From NCBI GenBank assembly GCA_028280675.1, contig JANQLI010000079.1:1-26355 (forward strand): a stretch of DNA of 26,355 nt. Direction: 5' to 3'. Of this stretch, positions 15,907 through 23,724 are shown piece after piece; the stretch's first letter is position 1, and every line of letters begins with the position of its first letter. The translations under genes were made by a program, and so were the position numbers. The DNA is from Alphaproteobacteria bacterium. GTDB taxonomy: Bacteria; Pseudomonadota; Alphaproteobacteria; SMXP01. The notes below the pieces were generated by a model. It was given only the letters and a program-made list of their open reading frames with translations, did no database searches and had not been told where the DNA came from.

Positions 15907-17723
15907 GCCGCTTCTCCTTTGGCGACCGCTTTTTCAATCGCGACTGTAATGGGTTTTGCGCTCATGGGCATACCATCATAATGCAAGATCGATTCGAGCT
16001 TGGCTTTTTCAACCCGTGTTTCCAGAATGAGGAGTGATTTCAACTGTGCATCGCGATTTTGTTCAACAACAAAGATGCGCTCATAGCGATCCATAAAGTC
16101 GTCCACCTCTTGCCCAAAGGGGAAGGCTTTAACGCGCATATAATTCAAGTGAATACCTTGTGCGCTGAGGTGATCGCGGGCTTCACGTACTGCGCCATCA
16201 CAGGACCCGACGGAAATAATGGCCATATCCGTATCGAATGGCTCATCAATCGCGGCTTTGGGGACGAGTGTTGCCGCCGTATCTGTTTTGCGCCGCAAGC
16301 GATCCAGCACTTCGACATACTCTTCAGAAATTTCTGTGTACTGGCCATATTTGTTATGGCCTGACCCGCGTGTAAAGAACGCGCCTTTCTCAGGGTGTGT
16401 GCCAGGGAGGGTGCGATAGGGAATCGCGTCGCCATCCACATCGAGGTAGCGATAAAACTCGGTGGTTTCGAGATCCTCTGCACTCATAACTTTGCCCCGG
16501 TCCGGCGTGTAACTGTCATCCCATTCCAGCATCGGGCACATCCAATCATTCATGCCGATGTCAAGATCAAGCAAGACGAAAACAGGTGTCTGCAAACGCT
16601 CAGCCAGATCGAACGCCTTGACCGCAAAGTAAAAGCTTTCTTCGGGATTGGCAGGGAAGAGCACCACATGTTTGGTGTCGCCATGAGAGGCGTAAGCCGC
16701 CGCCATAATATCGCATTGCTGTGTGCGGGTTGGCATGCCTGTCGATGGACTGACGCGTTGGACATCGAAGAGAACGGCGGGAGTTTCTGTGAAGTAACCA
16801 AGGCCGATAAATTCACTCATCAAAGATATGCCGGGGCCCGATGTCGCAGTAAAGGCGCGCGCACCATTCCAGTTTGCGCCGATGACCATACCGATTGCGG
16901 CGAGTTCATCTTCTGCTTGGATCATGGTGAATTTGCGCTCACCGGTTTCCGGATCTTTGCGCAGGCGTTCTGCAAAAGACTTAAACGCATCCATCAAGGA
17001 TGTGGAGGGCGTGATAGGATACCACGGCGCAACTGTGGCGCCCGCATAGACCGCCCCAAGCCCCGCGGCAGTGTTGCCATCGATCATCAACTGCCCGGCT
17101 GTTGCATCCATTTTTTCCGCTGTGAATGGCAAGGGGCAATCGAAATTCTCAATCGCATAATTGTAGCCAAGTTCAATGGCCTTCATGTTGGAGTCGATGA
17201 GATGCGTTTTTGTACGGAAGGTTTCACCAAGCAAGGTGCGAATGATGTCCATATCGAGATTGATTAACGCTGCGAGAGCGCCCGCATAAGCGATATTTTT
17301 CATCAAAATACGGTTGCGCGCGCCTTGGAAGGCTTCATTGCACATTTGCGCAAGCGGGACGCCAAGCACCGTGATGTCATCGCGGGTCAAAACATTCGCA
17401 CGCGGCCAGGAAGAATCGTAAAGCAAAAACCCACCGGAACGCACTTCTTGGACGTCGCGCACATAGGTTTCTGCGTTCATGGCGATGACCATGTCCACGT
17501 CTTCCGCCCGGGCGATATAGCCATCACGGCTCGCACGGATTTCGTACCATGTTGGCATGCCTTGAATGTTGGATGGGAAGTAGTTTTTCCCCGACACAGG
17601 AATGCCCATGCGAAACAGTGATTTCATAATCAAGCCATTGGCGCTGGCGGAGCCAGTTCCATTGGCGGTAGCGATTTTCACAGTGAAGTTGTTTACGCGC
17701 TTTTCGGTTGGCTGGCTTGCCAT
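15903..17723 (-). CDS. korA: 2-oxoacid:ferredoxin oxidoreductase, fused gamma-alpha subunit (KorA-like)
   Basis: The partner subunit of the beta protein, 606 residues. The N-terminal 190 residues are the gamma domain (ATANGTGSASANGLIMKSL, then GIPVSGKNYFPSNIQGMPTW). The alpha/pyrimidine domain follows from about residue 215 with PWYPITPSTSLMDAF, and later GPGISLMSEFIGLGYFTETP. The C-terminal transketolase-like domain includes ISVGSCDGAVREARD. This gamma-alpha fusion is the normal two-subunit layout. No ferredoxin domain is fused, so an external acceptor is needed. GAGGAG lies eight bases before ATG 17723, which supports this start even though it overlaps the upstream gene by 31 bases. Confidence 0.92.
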   Translation of the reverse strand: MASQPTEKRVNNFTVKIATANGTGSASANGLIMKSLFRMGIPVSGKNYFPSNIQGMPTWYEIRASRDGYIARAEDVDMVIAMNAETYVRDVQEVRSGGFLLYDSSWPRANVLTRDDITVLGVPLAQMCNEAFQGARNRILMKNIAYAGALAALINLDMDIIRTLLGETFRTKTHLIDSNMKAIELGYNYAIENFDCPLPFTAEKMDATAGQLMIDGNTAAGLGAVYAGATVAPWYPITPSTSLMDAFKSFAERLRKDPETGERKFTMIQAEDELAAIGMVIGANWNGARAFTATSGPGISLMSEFIGLGYFTETPAVLFDVQRVSPSTGMPTRTQQCDIMAAAYASHGDTKHVVLFPANPEESFYFAVKAFDLAERLQTPVFVLLDLDIGMNDWMCPMLEWDDSYTPDRGKVMSAEDLETTEFYRYLDVDGDAIPYRTLPGTHPEKGAFFTRGSGHNKYGQYTEISEEYVEVLDRLRRKTDTAATLVPKAAIDEPFDTDMAIISVGSCDGAVREARDHLSAQGIHLNYMRVKAFPFGQEVDDFMDRYERIFVVEQNRDAQLKSLLILETRVEKAKLESILHYDGMPMSAKPITVAIEKAVAKGEAA

Positions 17724-19630
17724 AGTAACTCCTCATCAACAGCCTGCGGATCGGATAAACAGGACTTCTGCATATCCCATGCGGCAGTTGGGCAACGTTC
17801 GGCGCACAGGCCACAGTGAACACAAATATCTTCGTCTTTCACCATGACGCGGCCGGTATGTTTGAGTGCGCTTGAGACGTAAAGTGGTTCATCTGTGTTA
17901 TCCGCTGGTGCTTTCAGGCGTTGGCGGAGATCTTCTTCTGGACCGTTTTCTGTAATCGTCAAGCAATCGACAGGGCAGATGTCGATACAGGCATCGCATT
18001 CGATGCACAAATTCGTCGTAAAGACAGTTTGCACGTCGCAGTTCAAGCACCGTTGAACTTCAAGTGCGGTTTGCTCTGGGTCAAAACCCAGTTCCACCTC
18101 GATATCGAGTTCTTTAAAGCGTTCGGTGAGTTCCACATGATTCATCTGGCGGCGTGCGCTTGGATTATAATCATTGTGGTAGGACCATTCGTGTAAGCTC
18201 ATCTTCTGACTGATGAGATTCATGCGTTTTGGCGGACGGTTCGTTTTATCCCGTCCTTGGCAATGTTGATGGATGGAAATGGCGGCTTGGTGTCCTTGCT
18301 CGACTGCCCAAATAATGTTTTTAGGCCCAAGGGCAGCATCACCTCCGAAAAACACACCTTCAAGAGAAGATTCAAAGGTTTCTTCGTTGAGAATCGGCTC
18401 TTCCCATTCGTTGAACTCAAGACCAATGTCACGCTCAATCCAAGGGAAAGCGTTCTCTTGCCCGACAGCTAAGATCACGGCATCCGCAGGCACAAACACA
18501 TCTTCGATATAGTTGTTTTTGAGGCGGCCATTTTCGTCGTGATAATATTCAAGCTTCTCAAAGGTCATGCCTTTCAGTTTGCCATCTTCCAGGACAAATT
18601 CTTTTGGTGAATGGCAGAGCTTGAATTCGACTAACTCTTCCATCGCGTCATCGAGTTCCCAATCGGATGCTTTGAGATATTCCCGTGGTTTACGTGCGGC
18701 AACGACAACGTTTTTTCCACCGAGGCGCAAGGATGTGCGGCAGCAATCCATGGCCGTGTTCCCACCGCCGATGATGATGACATTTTCGCCAATCTCTTTG
18801 ATGTGATCAAAGGCGACACCCTCAAGCCAGTCAATGCCGATGTGGATTTGATCTTCGGCGTCATAGCGTCCAGGAATTTCCAGATTTTTCCCTTTGGGGG
18901 CACCGCTGCCGACAAAAACCGCATCATAGCCTTCAGCTAGCAAGGCTTTCATGCTCTGAATTGGGCTATTCAGACGTAGGTCCACACCCATATCGACAAT
19001 CATGTCGATTTCCTCATCGAGAACGTTGGCAGGCAAACGGAAAGAGGGAATGTTCGTGCGCATCAATCCGCCAGCCGTATCATGCGCTTCAAAAATTGTG
19101 ACCTCGTAACCAAGCGGCATCAGGTCGTTCGCTACGGTCAGGGATGCAGTTCCCGCGCCGACGCAAGCGATCTTTTTGCCGTTTTTGACTTTGGGAATGT
19201 CGGGCAGGCGGTCTTTGACATCATCGCGTAAATCAGCAGCCACGCGTTTGAGCCGGCAGATGGCGACAGGCTCTTCCTCGACACGGCCGCGGCGGCACGC
19301 CGGTTCGCAAGGGCGGTCACATACACGTCCCAAAACCCCTGGAAACACATTCGAATGGCGATTGACCATATAAGCGTCGGTGAAGCGCCCTTGTGCAATC
19401 AGTCGAATATATTCCGGAACGTCTGTGTGTGCCGGGCATCCCCATTGGCAATCGACAACACGTAAATAGTATTCCGGATCTTTGGTGTTTGTTTCTTCCA
19501 CGTGAACTCTTTCACCTGATTTTTGCAGGCCAAAAACCCAAGGGAATCCAGCCTTTTGTCCGGCGCGTGAGAGTATACATTTCGAGATGAAAGGCAACGA
19601 TAATACGCGCGCGCTCTGAGCCACTTTCAA
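17693..19630 (-). CDS. GltD/NfnB-like FAD-NAD(P) oxidoreductase with C-terminal 2[4Fe-4S] domain
   Basis: A 645-residue iron-sulfur flavoprotein likely to pass electrons between the 2-oxoacid oxidoreductase and NAD(P). The N-terminal cysteine-rich domain has CQWGC near residue 61 and CDRPCEPACRRG about 45 residues later, as in the GltB-small-subunit and dihydropyrimidine dehydrogenase family. The FAD site is VGAGTASLTVANDL (GAGTAS instead of the usual GAGPAG). The NAD(P) site is IIIGGGNTAMDCC. The C-terminus carries a CxxC pair and two ferredoxin motifs, CIECDACIDICPVDC and CVHCGLCAERCP. The start is uncertain: the frame opens at TTG 19630, GTG 19624 or 19501 are alternatives, and no good ATG lies before residue 80. 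Confidence 0.88.
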   Translation of the reverse strand: MKVAQSARVLSLPFISKCILSRAGQKAGFPWVFGLQKSGERVHVEETNTKDPEYYLRVVDCQWGCPAHTDVPEYIRLIAQGRFTDAYMVNRHSNVFPGVLGRVCDRPCEPACRRGRVEEEPVAICRLKRVAADLRDDVKDRLPDIPKVKNGKKIACVGAGTASLTVANDLMPLGYEVTIFEAHDTAGGLMRTNIPSFRLPANVLDEEIDMIVDMGVDLRLNSPIQSMKALLAEGYDAVFVGSGAPKGKNLEIPGRYDAEDQIHIGIDWLEGVAFDHIKEIGENVIIIGGGNTAMDCCRTSLRLGGKNVVVAARKPREYLKASDWELDDAMEELVEFKLCHSPKEFVLEDGKLKGMTFEKLEYYHDENGRLKNNYIEDVFVPADAVILAVGQENAFPWIERDIGLEFNEWEEPILNEETFESSLEGVFFGGDAALGPKNIIWAVEQGHQAAISIHQHCQGRDKTNRPPKRMNLISQKMSLHEWSYHNDYNPSARRQMNHVELTERFKELDIEVELGFDPEQTALEVQRCLNCDVQTVFTTNLCIECDACIDICPVDCLTITENGPEEDLRQRLKAPADNTDEPLYVSSALKHTGRVMVKDEDICVHCGLCAERCPTAAWDMQKSCLSDPQAVDEELLWQASQPKSA

Positions 19631-19668
19631 GCCCTGTCCGAACAGTGCTCATCCCCGCTATAAAGCCC

Positions 19669-19698
19669 ACTATACCGACACTTTTTTCGGGAATTCAA
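19669..19698 (-). promoter_or_regulatory. Predicted sigma-70 promoter of the korAB operon
   Basis: Reading the minus strand, TTGAAT (19698-19693) and TATAGT (19674-19669) are 18 bases apart. Transcription would begin near 19662, only about 30 bases before the TTG at 19630. It is the only convincing promoter between the dehalogenase stop and this operon. Confidence 0.5.
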
Positions 19699-19758
19699 TA
19701 ATTATAGGAGGTCATGGTTAAGGGCGGCTAAAAGGTATTTGTCACCCTGAGCTTGGAC

Positions 19759-20655
19759 TCAAGACCATGCTGAAAGTGCGGCTTTTGCAATTCCCTCACC
19801 TTGTTCTTGCACAAAGTGCCCGGCGTCTGCGATTTCGAGGGGCGCGGGGCAGTTTTTGATCAGTTTGTTGAGTGACCGCATGATGTCGGGGCCAAGCACT
19901 GGGTCCTGCATGCCGATCGCCATGAAGCTTTGGCCCTGCCATTCTTCGCGCCACCATTTTGCAGCCTGTTTGCCAAGGTCTGCGCCCTCCATGTCTGGAC
20001 TGATCGGGACCATCTCCGGGAACCGGCGCGTGCCTGCGCGAAAACTGCTGCCAGGGAAGGGAGCCGCATACGCCGCAGCTTCGTCATCGCTCAGTTCAGG
20101 CGCTGAGCGTTTCATTAATTTGGCAATGTCAAAGTTGGGATTAGCAGCCGCATAGGCTTTCCATGCAAGGAACCCTTCACCAGGAGGAGCGCCAGTCGAG
20201 ATTGCTGTGTTCATCACCAGGAGGCGGGCGATGAGATCGGGTTTGTCAACCGGAAGCGTGAGACCGAGCAATCCGCCCCAATCCTGACAGACCAGGGTTA
20301 CGTCATGCAGGTCAAGATGGTCGATAAAGCGCAATAGCGCATTGCGATGGAAGGCGATGGTATAGGTCTCGTCGTCAACAGGCTTATCGGACCGGCCAAA
20401 GCCAAAATAGTCGGGAGCGACCACGCGATGTCCCTCTGCAACGAAGATGGGGATCATCTTGCGATAGAGATAACACCAGGTCGGCTGACCATGCAGGCAA
20501 AGGAAGGTGTGCTCCGCGTCTTTGGGCCCTTCATCAAGATAATGCATCCGTAGTCCCTCATACCCTTTGAGGTTTTCAACGTAATGCGGTGCAAAGTCAT
20601 ACCCTGGTAAGTTCTCAAAAGCAGCATCAGGTGTGCGTACAGCTTTGATGGTCAT
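19759..20655 (-). CDS. dhmA: Haloalkane dehalogenase, subfamily HLD-I (DhlA/DmbB-like)
   Basis: An alpha/beta hydrolase that replaces halogen on alkyl halides with hydroxyl. All key residues known from DhlA can be aligned by eye. The nucleophile is Asp125 in CQDWGG, the halide-binding Trp are 126 and 165 (GFLAWK), the acid is Asp251 in GMQDPVLGP, and the base is His280 in DAGHFVQE. The oxyanion loop is HGQPTW. The cap lacks the tandem VTQPADG-type insertion of DhlA, as is usual in chromosomal relatives. Length is 298 residues from ATG 20655, which has AGGAAGGAAAG just upstream; the frame opens at TTG 20676. It diverges from the YjbQ gene over about 54 bases. Confidence 0.93.
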   Translation of the reverse strand: MTIKAVRTPDAAFENLPGYDFAPHYVENLKGYEGLRMHYLDEGPKDAEHTFLCLHGQPTWCYLYRKMIPIFVAEGHRVVAPDYFGFGRSDKPVDDETYTIAFHRNALLRFIDHLDLHDVTLVCQDWGGLLGLTLPVDKPDLIARLLVMNTAISTGAPPGEGFLAWKAYAAANPNFDIAKLMKRSAPELSDDEAAAYAAPFPGSSFRAGTRRFPEMVPISPDMEGADLGKQAAKWWREEWQGQSFMAIGMQDPVLGPDIMRSLNKLIKNCPAPLEIADAGHFVQEQGEGIAKAALSAWS

Positions 20656-20709
20656 TCTCTTTCCTTCCTCATACAATCATGGGTGATTCTCTATCCTAGA
20701 GGCATTGTG

Positions 20710-21126
20710 ATGAAACAAGCGACACACACCTTTGTGATCCCGACAAAAGGGCAAGGATTGACGGACATTTCCGTTGATGTCGAAAAGTGGGCTGCTGCAC
20801 AAAACATCACAACTGGCCTCCTCACACTCTTTTTGCAGCATACCTCGGCCTCATTGATCATCCAAGAAAATGCCGATCCAGATGTGCTTCATGATTTGCA
20901 ATCGTTTTTTGCGCGGCTCGCGCCTGAAGATGGGTCTTACCGCCATAGTGCAGAAGGACTGGATGACATGCCTGCGCATATCAAGGCGGCGTTAACAATG
21001 ACACATCTCAGTATTCCGATTGCTGAGGGACGTCTGGTTTTAGGCACATGGCAAGGCATATATGTTTTTGAGCACCGCCGTCATGCACACAAACGCCAAT
21101 TGGTGGCGCATATTTTCGGCGAATGA
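20710..21126 (+). CDS. YjbQ-family protein (secondary thiamine-phosphate synthase type)
   Basis: A 138-residue protein of the UPF0047/YjbQ family. Some members show weak thiamine-phosphate synthase activity, but the true role is unclear. Family segments are LFLQHTSASLIIQENADPDV near residues 46-65, HSAEGLDDMPAHIKA near 85-99, and LGTWQGIYVFEHRR near 113-126. The His residues in these segments are the expected metal ligands. ATG 20710 is preferred, with AGAGG about seven bases upstream. The product ends next to the convergent YbjN-like gene with no spacer. Confidence 0.9.
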   Translation: MKQATHTFVIPTKGQGLTDISVDVEKWAAAQNITTGLLTLFLQHTSASLIIQENADPDVLHDLQSFFARLAPEDGSYRHSAEGLDDMPAHIKAALTMTHLSIPIAEGRLVLGTWQGIYVFEHRRHAHKRQLVAHIFGE

Positions 21127-21645
21127 TTATTCAGGCGAGACAATATTGAGACTACGGATTTCTGAAATCCAACGTGTCATCGCATTTTCAAAACGGATCA
21201 GCACACCGCGTAATGTGCCAAAGGTAATGCCTGAATCTGCCGCAACATAATAACTCATCAGGGTGAACGTCTGGCCATCATCATTGGGAATCGATTGCGC
21301 TTTCACCGCTTCGCTGTTCATGTTGAAGGTGTTGATTTTCTCCAATGAAACGCCTGGAAAGATACTAATGATATTGATGCCAGGGCATCCGCTGCGCCCG
21401 CTCTCTTCCGAAAAACAAACGGGTTGCAGAGAGAATTGCGCATTGAGAATAGTATGTTTGATGTCTAGCATTGCAGGCTCTACAGCCGTATTCATGGTGT
21501 AGGGTTTGCCCATCTGCTTCAGTGCGGCTTCGAGTGTGGCGACATCAATCTCTTTCAGGAGTGATGTGTCTGTGTACGCCTCTTGAGCGGAAGCCGGGGC
21601 CACAAAGCATAACACGATGCACCAGATATAGAATGTCTTCCGCAT
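21127..21645 (-). CDS. Secreted YbjN-like domain protein
   Basis: A 172-residue protein with a Sec signal peptide (about residues 1-20, ending APASA). The remainder looks like a YbjN-type fold: an LLKEIDVATLEAALKQMG helix and strands INTFNMNSEAV and FTLMSYYVAADSGIT, ending in a helix with LIRFENAMTRWISEI. The fold call is by pattern only. Two cysteines (VCFSEESGRSGCPG) could form a disulfide in the periplasm. ATG 21645 is preferred over GTG 21657 because GGAGAG sits just upstream. It is the last gene of the AMIN/TPR-hydrolase-YbjN run and abuts the convergent YjbQ stop. Confidence 0.6.
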   Translation of the reverse strand: MRKTFYIWCIVLCFVAPASAQEAYTDTSLLKEIDVATLEAALKQMGKPYTMNTAVEPAMLDIKHTILNAQFSLQPVCFSEESGRSGCPGINIISIFPGVSLEKINTFNMNSEAVKAQSIPNDDGQTFTLMSYYVAADSGITFGTLRGVLIRFENAMTRWISEIRSLNIVSPE

Positions 21646-21717
21646 AACGCTCTCCACAAAGTCTCAGAATACGATCTTACTGAAGGGAGGGGCTTGCTGT
21701 CAAAAATGACCGCTATG

Positions 21718-22566
21718 CTATTGGATGGTTTTCATTTTTGCACTTTGCAAAAGGAGACGACTCAACTCTTCCGGAGCGGTGATCATCGCGTCATGGCCCG
21801 TCGCAATGTCTTGATAAGTCCAGCCATCCGTCGTGCGTGCCATCTCTGCGTAAGGATCAAACAAGCCACCGCCAAGTTTGGGGTTTGTGCACTGAATATA
21901 GGTTTTCGGGATACCGGCAATCCCGCCATTGCGGAGTCGCACCGGATCGAGCCATGTTCTGGCGGGATGTGCTGTGACATTGTCCTTCACAAATTGGTAT
22001 TTGGGGTGAGAGGGCATCACGCCAAAAACTTCGGGTGGAAAGGGATAAATGCGCCCTTCCTTTGCATTCAGAGCCAGACCCTTATCCAGAACCATTTCCG
22101 CTTCCGTGCGATTCAGACGGGCATCAATAAATGAGCCCCCATCCACAGGGACATAAGCATCAAGATATATTAAGTGTTGTATGCGCGTGCGGTGGCGGTC
22201 AGCAACGCCGGTTGCCACTATTCCCCCATAAGAATGCGAGACCAAAATGATAGTGTTGAGATCCTCATCTTGGATAAGGGTTTCAAGATCCTGAATATGT
22301 GTTTCTAATCGGATATTTTCTAAATTGCCTGTCGTCATTGGGTTGAGCCCGGTGAGGGTTGGCGTAAAGACCTTATGGCCTTCAGAGCGCAGTCGCCCAG
22401 CAACGTCATCCCAGCACCAACCGCCATGGAATGCGCCGTGCACGAACAAAAATGTGTGGGATATGGATTGCGATCCCAGAAGGCGTGATTTAGCGTGGGC
22501 AGGCGTGATGGCGGCGCTGCTGAGAGCGATAATACTCTGCAGGACCTTTCGCCGGTTTAAGGACAT
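21718..22566 (-). CDS. Exported alpha/beta hydrolase
   Basis: A 282-residue hydrolase of unknown substrate. The N-terminus has NRRKVLQ followed by a hydrophobic stretch and AHA near residue 23-25. This resembles a Tat signal and suggests export to the periplasm. The oxyanion region is FVHGAFHGGWCW (about 41-52), the nucleophile is Ser112 in SHSYGG, and the catalytic His is likely that in DIATGHDAMI near the C-terminus. The fold resembles plant-type salicylate-binding or pyrethroid-hydrolase proteins, but I cannot be specific. GGGGAG lies seven bases before the ATG. It lies 24 bases after the TPR gene, in the same direction. Confidence 0.82.
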   Translation of the reverse strand: MSLNRRKVLQSIIALSSAAITPAHAKSRLLGSQSISHTFLFVHGAFHGGWCWDDVAGRLRSEGHKVFTPTLTGLNPMTTGNLENIRLETHIQDLETLIQDEDLNTIILVSHSYGGIVATGVADRHRTRIQHLIYLDAYVPVDGGSFIDARLNRTEAEMVLDKGLALNAKEGRIYPFPPEVFGVMPSHPKYQFVKDNVTAHPARTWLDPVRLRNGGIAGIPKTYIQCTNPKLGGGLFDPYAEMARTTDGWTYQDIATGHDAMITAPEELSRLLLQSAKMKTIQ

Positions 22567-22590
22567 GTGATCTCCCCGAAAGACATACGG

Positions 22591-23415
22591 CTAGTTTAAT
22601 TGTGAGAGACGGAGCTCAATCTGTGATCTGACATCACTCGGGGGGTTGGTTTTGAGGACATAGGTGTAGGCTTCACGCGCTTTGCTGGAATAGCCCCGCC
22701 TCGCATAAACATCCGCCAAGGCAAGGCGTGCGCGATGAAATTCAGGGTCAAAGGTCAAGATGCGTTCTAAAATATTCTGTGCTTCTTCAAGACGCCCCGC
22801 CTCTTTTTTGCATAAGCCATGTTCAATCAAGGCGGCCATATTCCATTGATTCTGGTTGAGCATAATTTGTGTTTGGCGGCACGGATCGACCTCTACAGGA
22901 CCTGATATATCAGGACTTGCAAGAGGGGGCTTCGGCTCAGGGGGCAGCGGCGCTGCCGCAATCACTGGTTTGGGTTCTGGCAGCGTTGCTGGTGTCTGAC
23001 GCACGGGTTGAAACAGAGTCTCTTGTTTGGGGAAATCGATCACAACACGATGCCCGCCATAATCATCGGGTGTCAGTGAAAAGCTTTTGACATCCACTGA
23101 CCTATTGGTCGCAAAGGTGATGCGTAGGCCCGCATTGTCCTGATGATAGGTGAGGCCGGTGAGGGGGGCGTGATTGGGGGTAAATGATTGAACGGGACCT
23201 GCTGTCGTGACATTGCTGAGGACAAGTGATGGTTGCCCCGTCTCATCAAGAGTTTGGGTAAAGGGTGTCGCCTCATTTAAGTGGAAGACGACACGCGTGA
23301 ATGTTGGATGCACACCGACTGCGACCCGCTCAATGTCCGCAGTATGTCCTGCAGAAACCCCCATTCCCTGGTAAAAAAGAACAGAAAGGAAGATATAGTG
23401 TCTCAATTTACGCAT
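22591..23415 (-). CDS. Exported AMIN-like / TPR repeat protein
   Basis: A 274-residue protein with a likely Sec signal (about residues 1-25, ending SAGHT). The first half has beta-rich segments such as FTRVVFHLNEATPF and GGHRVVIDFPKQETLF, resembling AMIN domains that bind peptidoglycan-associated structures. A proline-rich linker (PEPKPVIAAAPLPPEPKPP) separates it from the TPR half (RLEEAQNILERILTFDPEFHRARLALADVYARRG, seen here as AQNILERILTFDPEFHRA and LALADVYARRG). No amidase or secretin domain follows, so it is probably a cell-envelope adaptor. ATG 23415 starts the clear signal; the frame opens at 23463. It is the first gene of its operon, 90 bases after the terminator at 23505. Confidence 0.72.
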   Translation of the reverse strand: MRKLRHYIFLSVLFYQGMGVSAGHTADIERVAVGVHPTFTRVVFHLNEATPFTQTLDETGQPSLVLSNVTTAGPVQSFTPNHAPLTGLTYHQDNAGLRITFATNRSVDVKSFSLTPDDYGGHRVVIDFPKQETLFQPVRQTPATLPEPKPVIAAAPLPPEPKPPLASPDISGPVEVDPCRQTQIMLNQNQWNMAALIEHGLCKKEAGRLEEAQNILERILTFDPEFHRARLALADVYARRGYSSKAREAYTYVLKTNPPSDVRSQIELRLSQLN

Positions 23416-23504
23416 AGGTCTCAGCGTTGTGAATCGGTGCATTTTTGATGCAATAAACATCAATTGTCGCTGAGGTCAATACGCATGGCAAGGGGTAAAT
23501 TTGG

Positions 23505-23545
23505 CAAAAAAGAAGCGGCCTCCTAGGGGGGAAGGAGGACCGCTT
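23505..23545 (-). terminator. Intrinsic terminator of the minus-strand candidate RNA
   Basis: On the minus strand, AAGCGG-U-CCUCCU pairs with AGGAGG-CCGCUU. This gives a 12 bp stem with one bulged U and a UCCCCCCU loop, followed by CUUUUUU. It points toward the AMIN/TPR gene and ends 90 bases before its preferred start. Confidence 0.85.
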
Positions 23546-23721
23546 ATCAAGTTTGCGGGGGGAAGGTAATCGTCAAGTTCTGTAGTCGAGGCCTCCTTTG
23601 GCAGTCGCTTTCTCAGTGTTCGTGTAAGAGACTGACCACAGAATCTTACCAAGTTCTGAATCTTATCCGTAGCATTTGAATGAATAATGCGCATACGGAG
23701 TGTCTCGTATTGGGAGCCACG
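23505..23721 (-). ncRNA. Candidate small RNA or attenuator leader upstream of the AMIN/TPR operon
   Basis: A predicted transcript of about 215 bases bounded by a TATAAT box and an intrinsic terminator. It contains two copies of CCTTCCCCCC (minus strand; plus positions 23557-23566 and 23526-23535). It also has two copies of AGGAGGCC (23590-23597 and 23517-23524) and two of CAGAACTTG (23650-23658 and 23574-23582). The upstream AAGGAGGCC can pair with the terminator's 5' arm, which would be an antiterminator. Either a free sRNA or a leader that gates the downstream operon fits. No known RNA family is recognised. Confidence 0.45.
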
Positions 23722-23724
23722 TTG

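Noticed and set aside
16395..17267. A 290-codon plus-strand ORF opposite korA
   Set aside because: Frame shadow of a clearly conserved gene on the other strand; composition follows korA codons.
19707..19731. AGGAGG followed by a five-codon plus-strand ORF
   Set aside because: The ribosome site is only two bases from the ATG, too close to be used, and nothing follows it.
23476..23694. A 72-codon minus-strand ORF across the candidate RNA
   Set aside because: It runs through the terminator stem and its U tract with no stop before it, and lacks a ribosome site.
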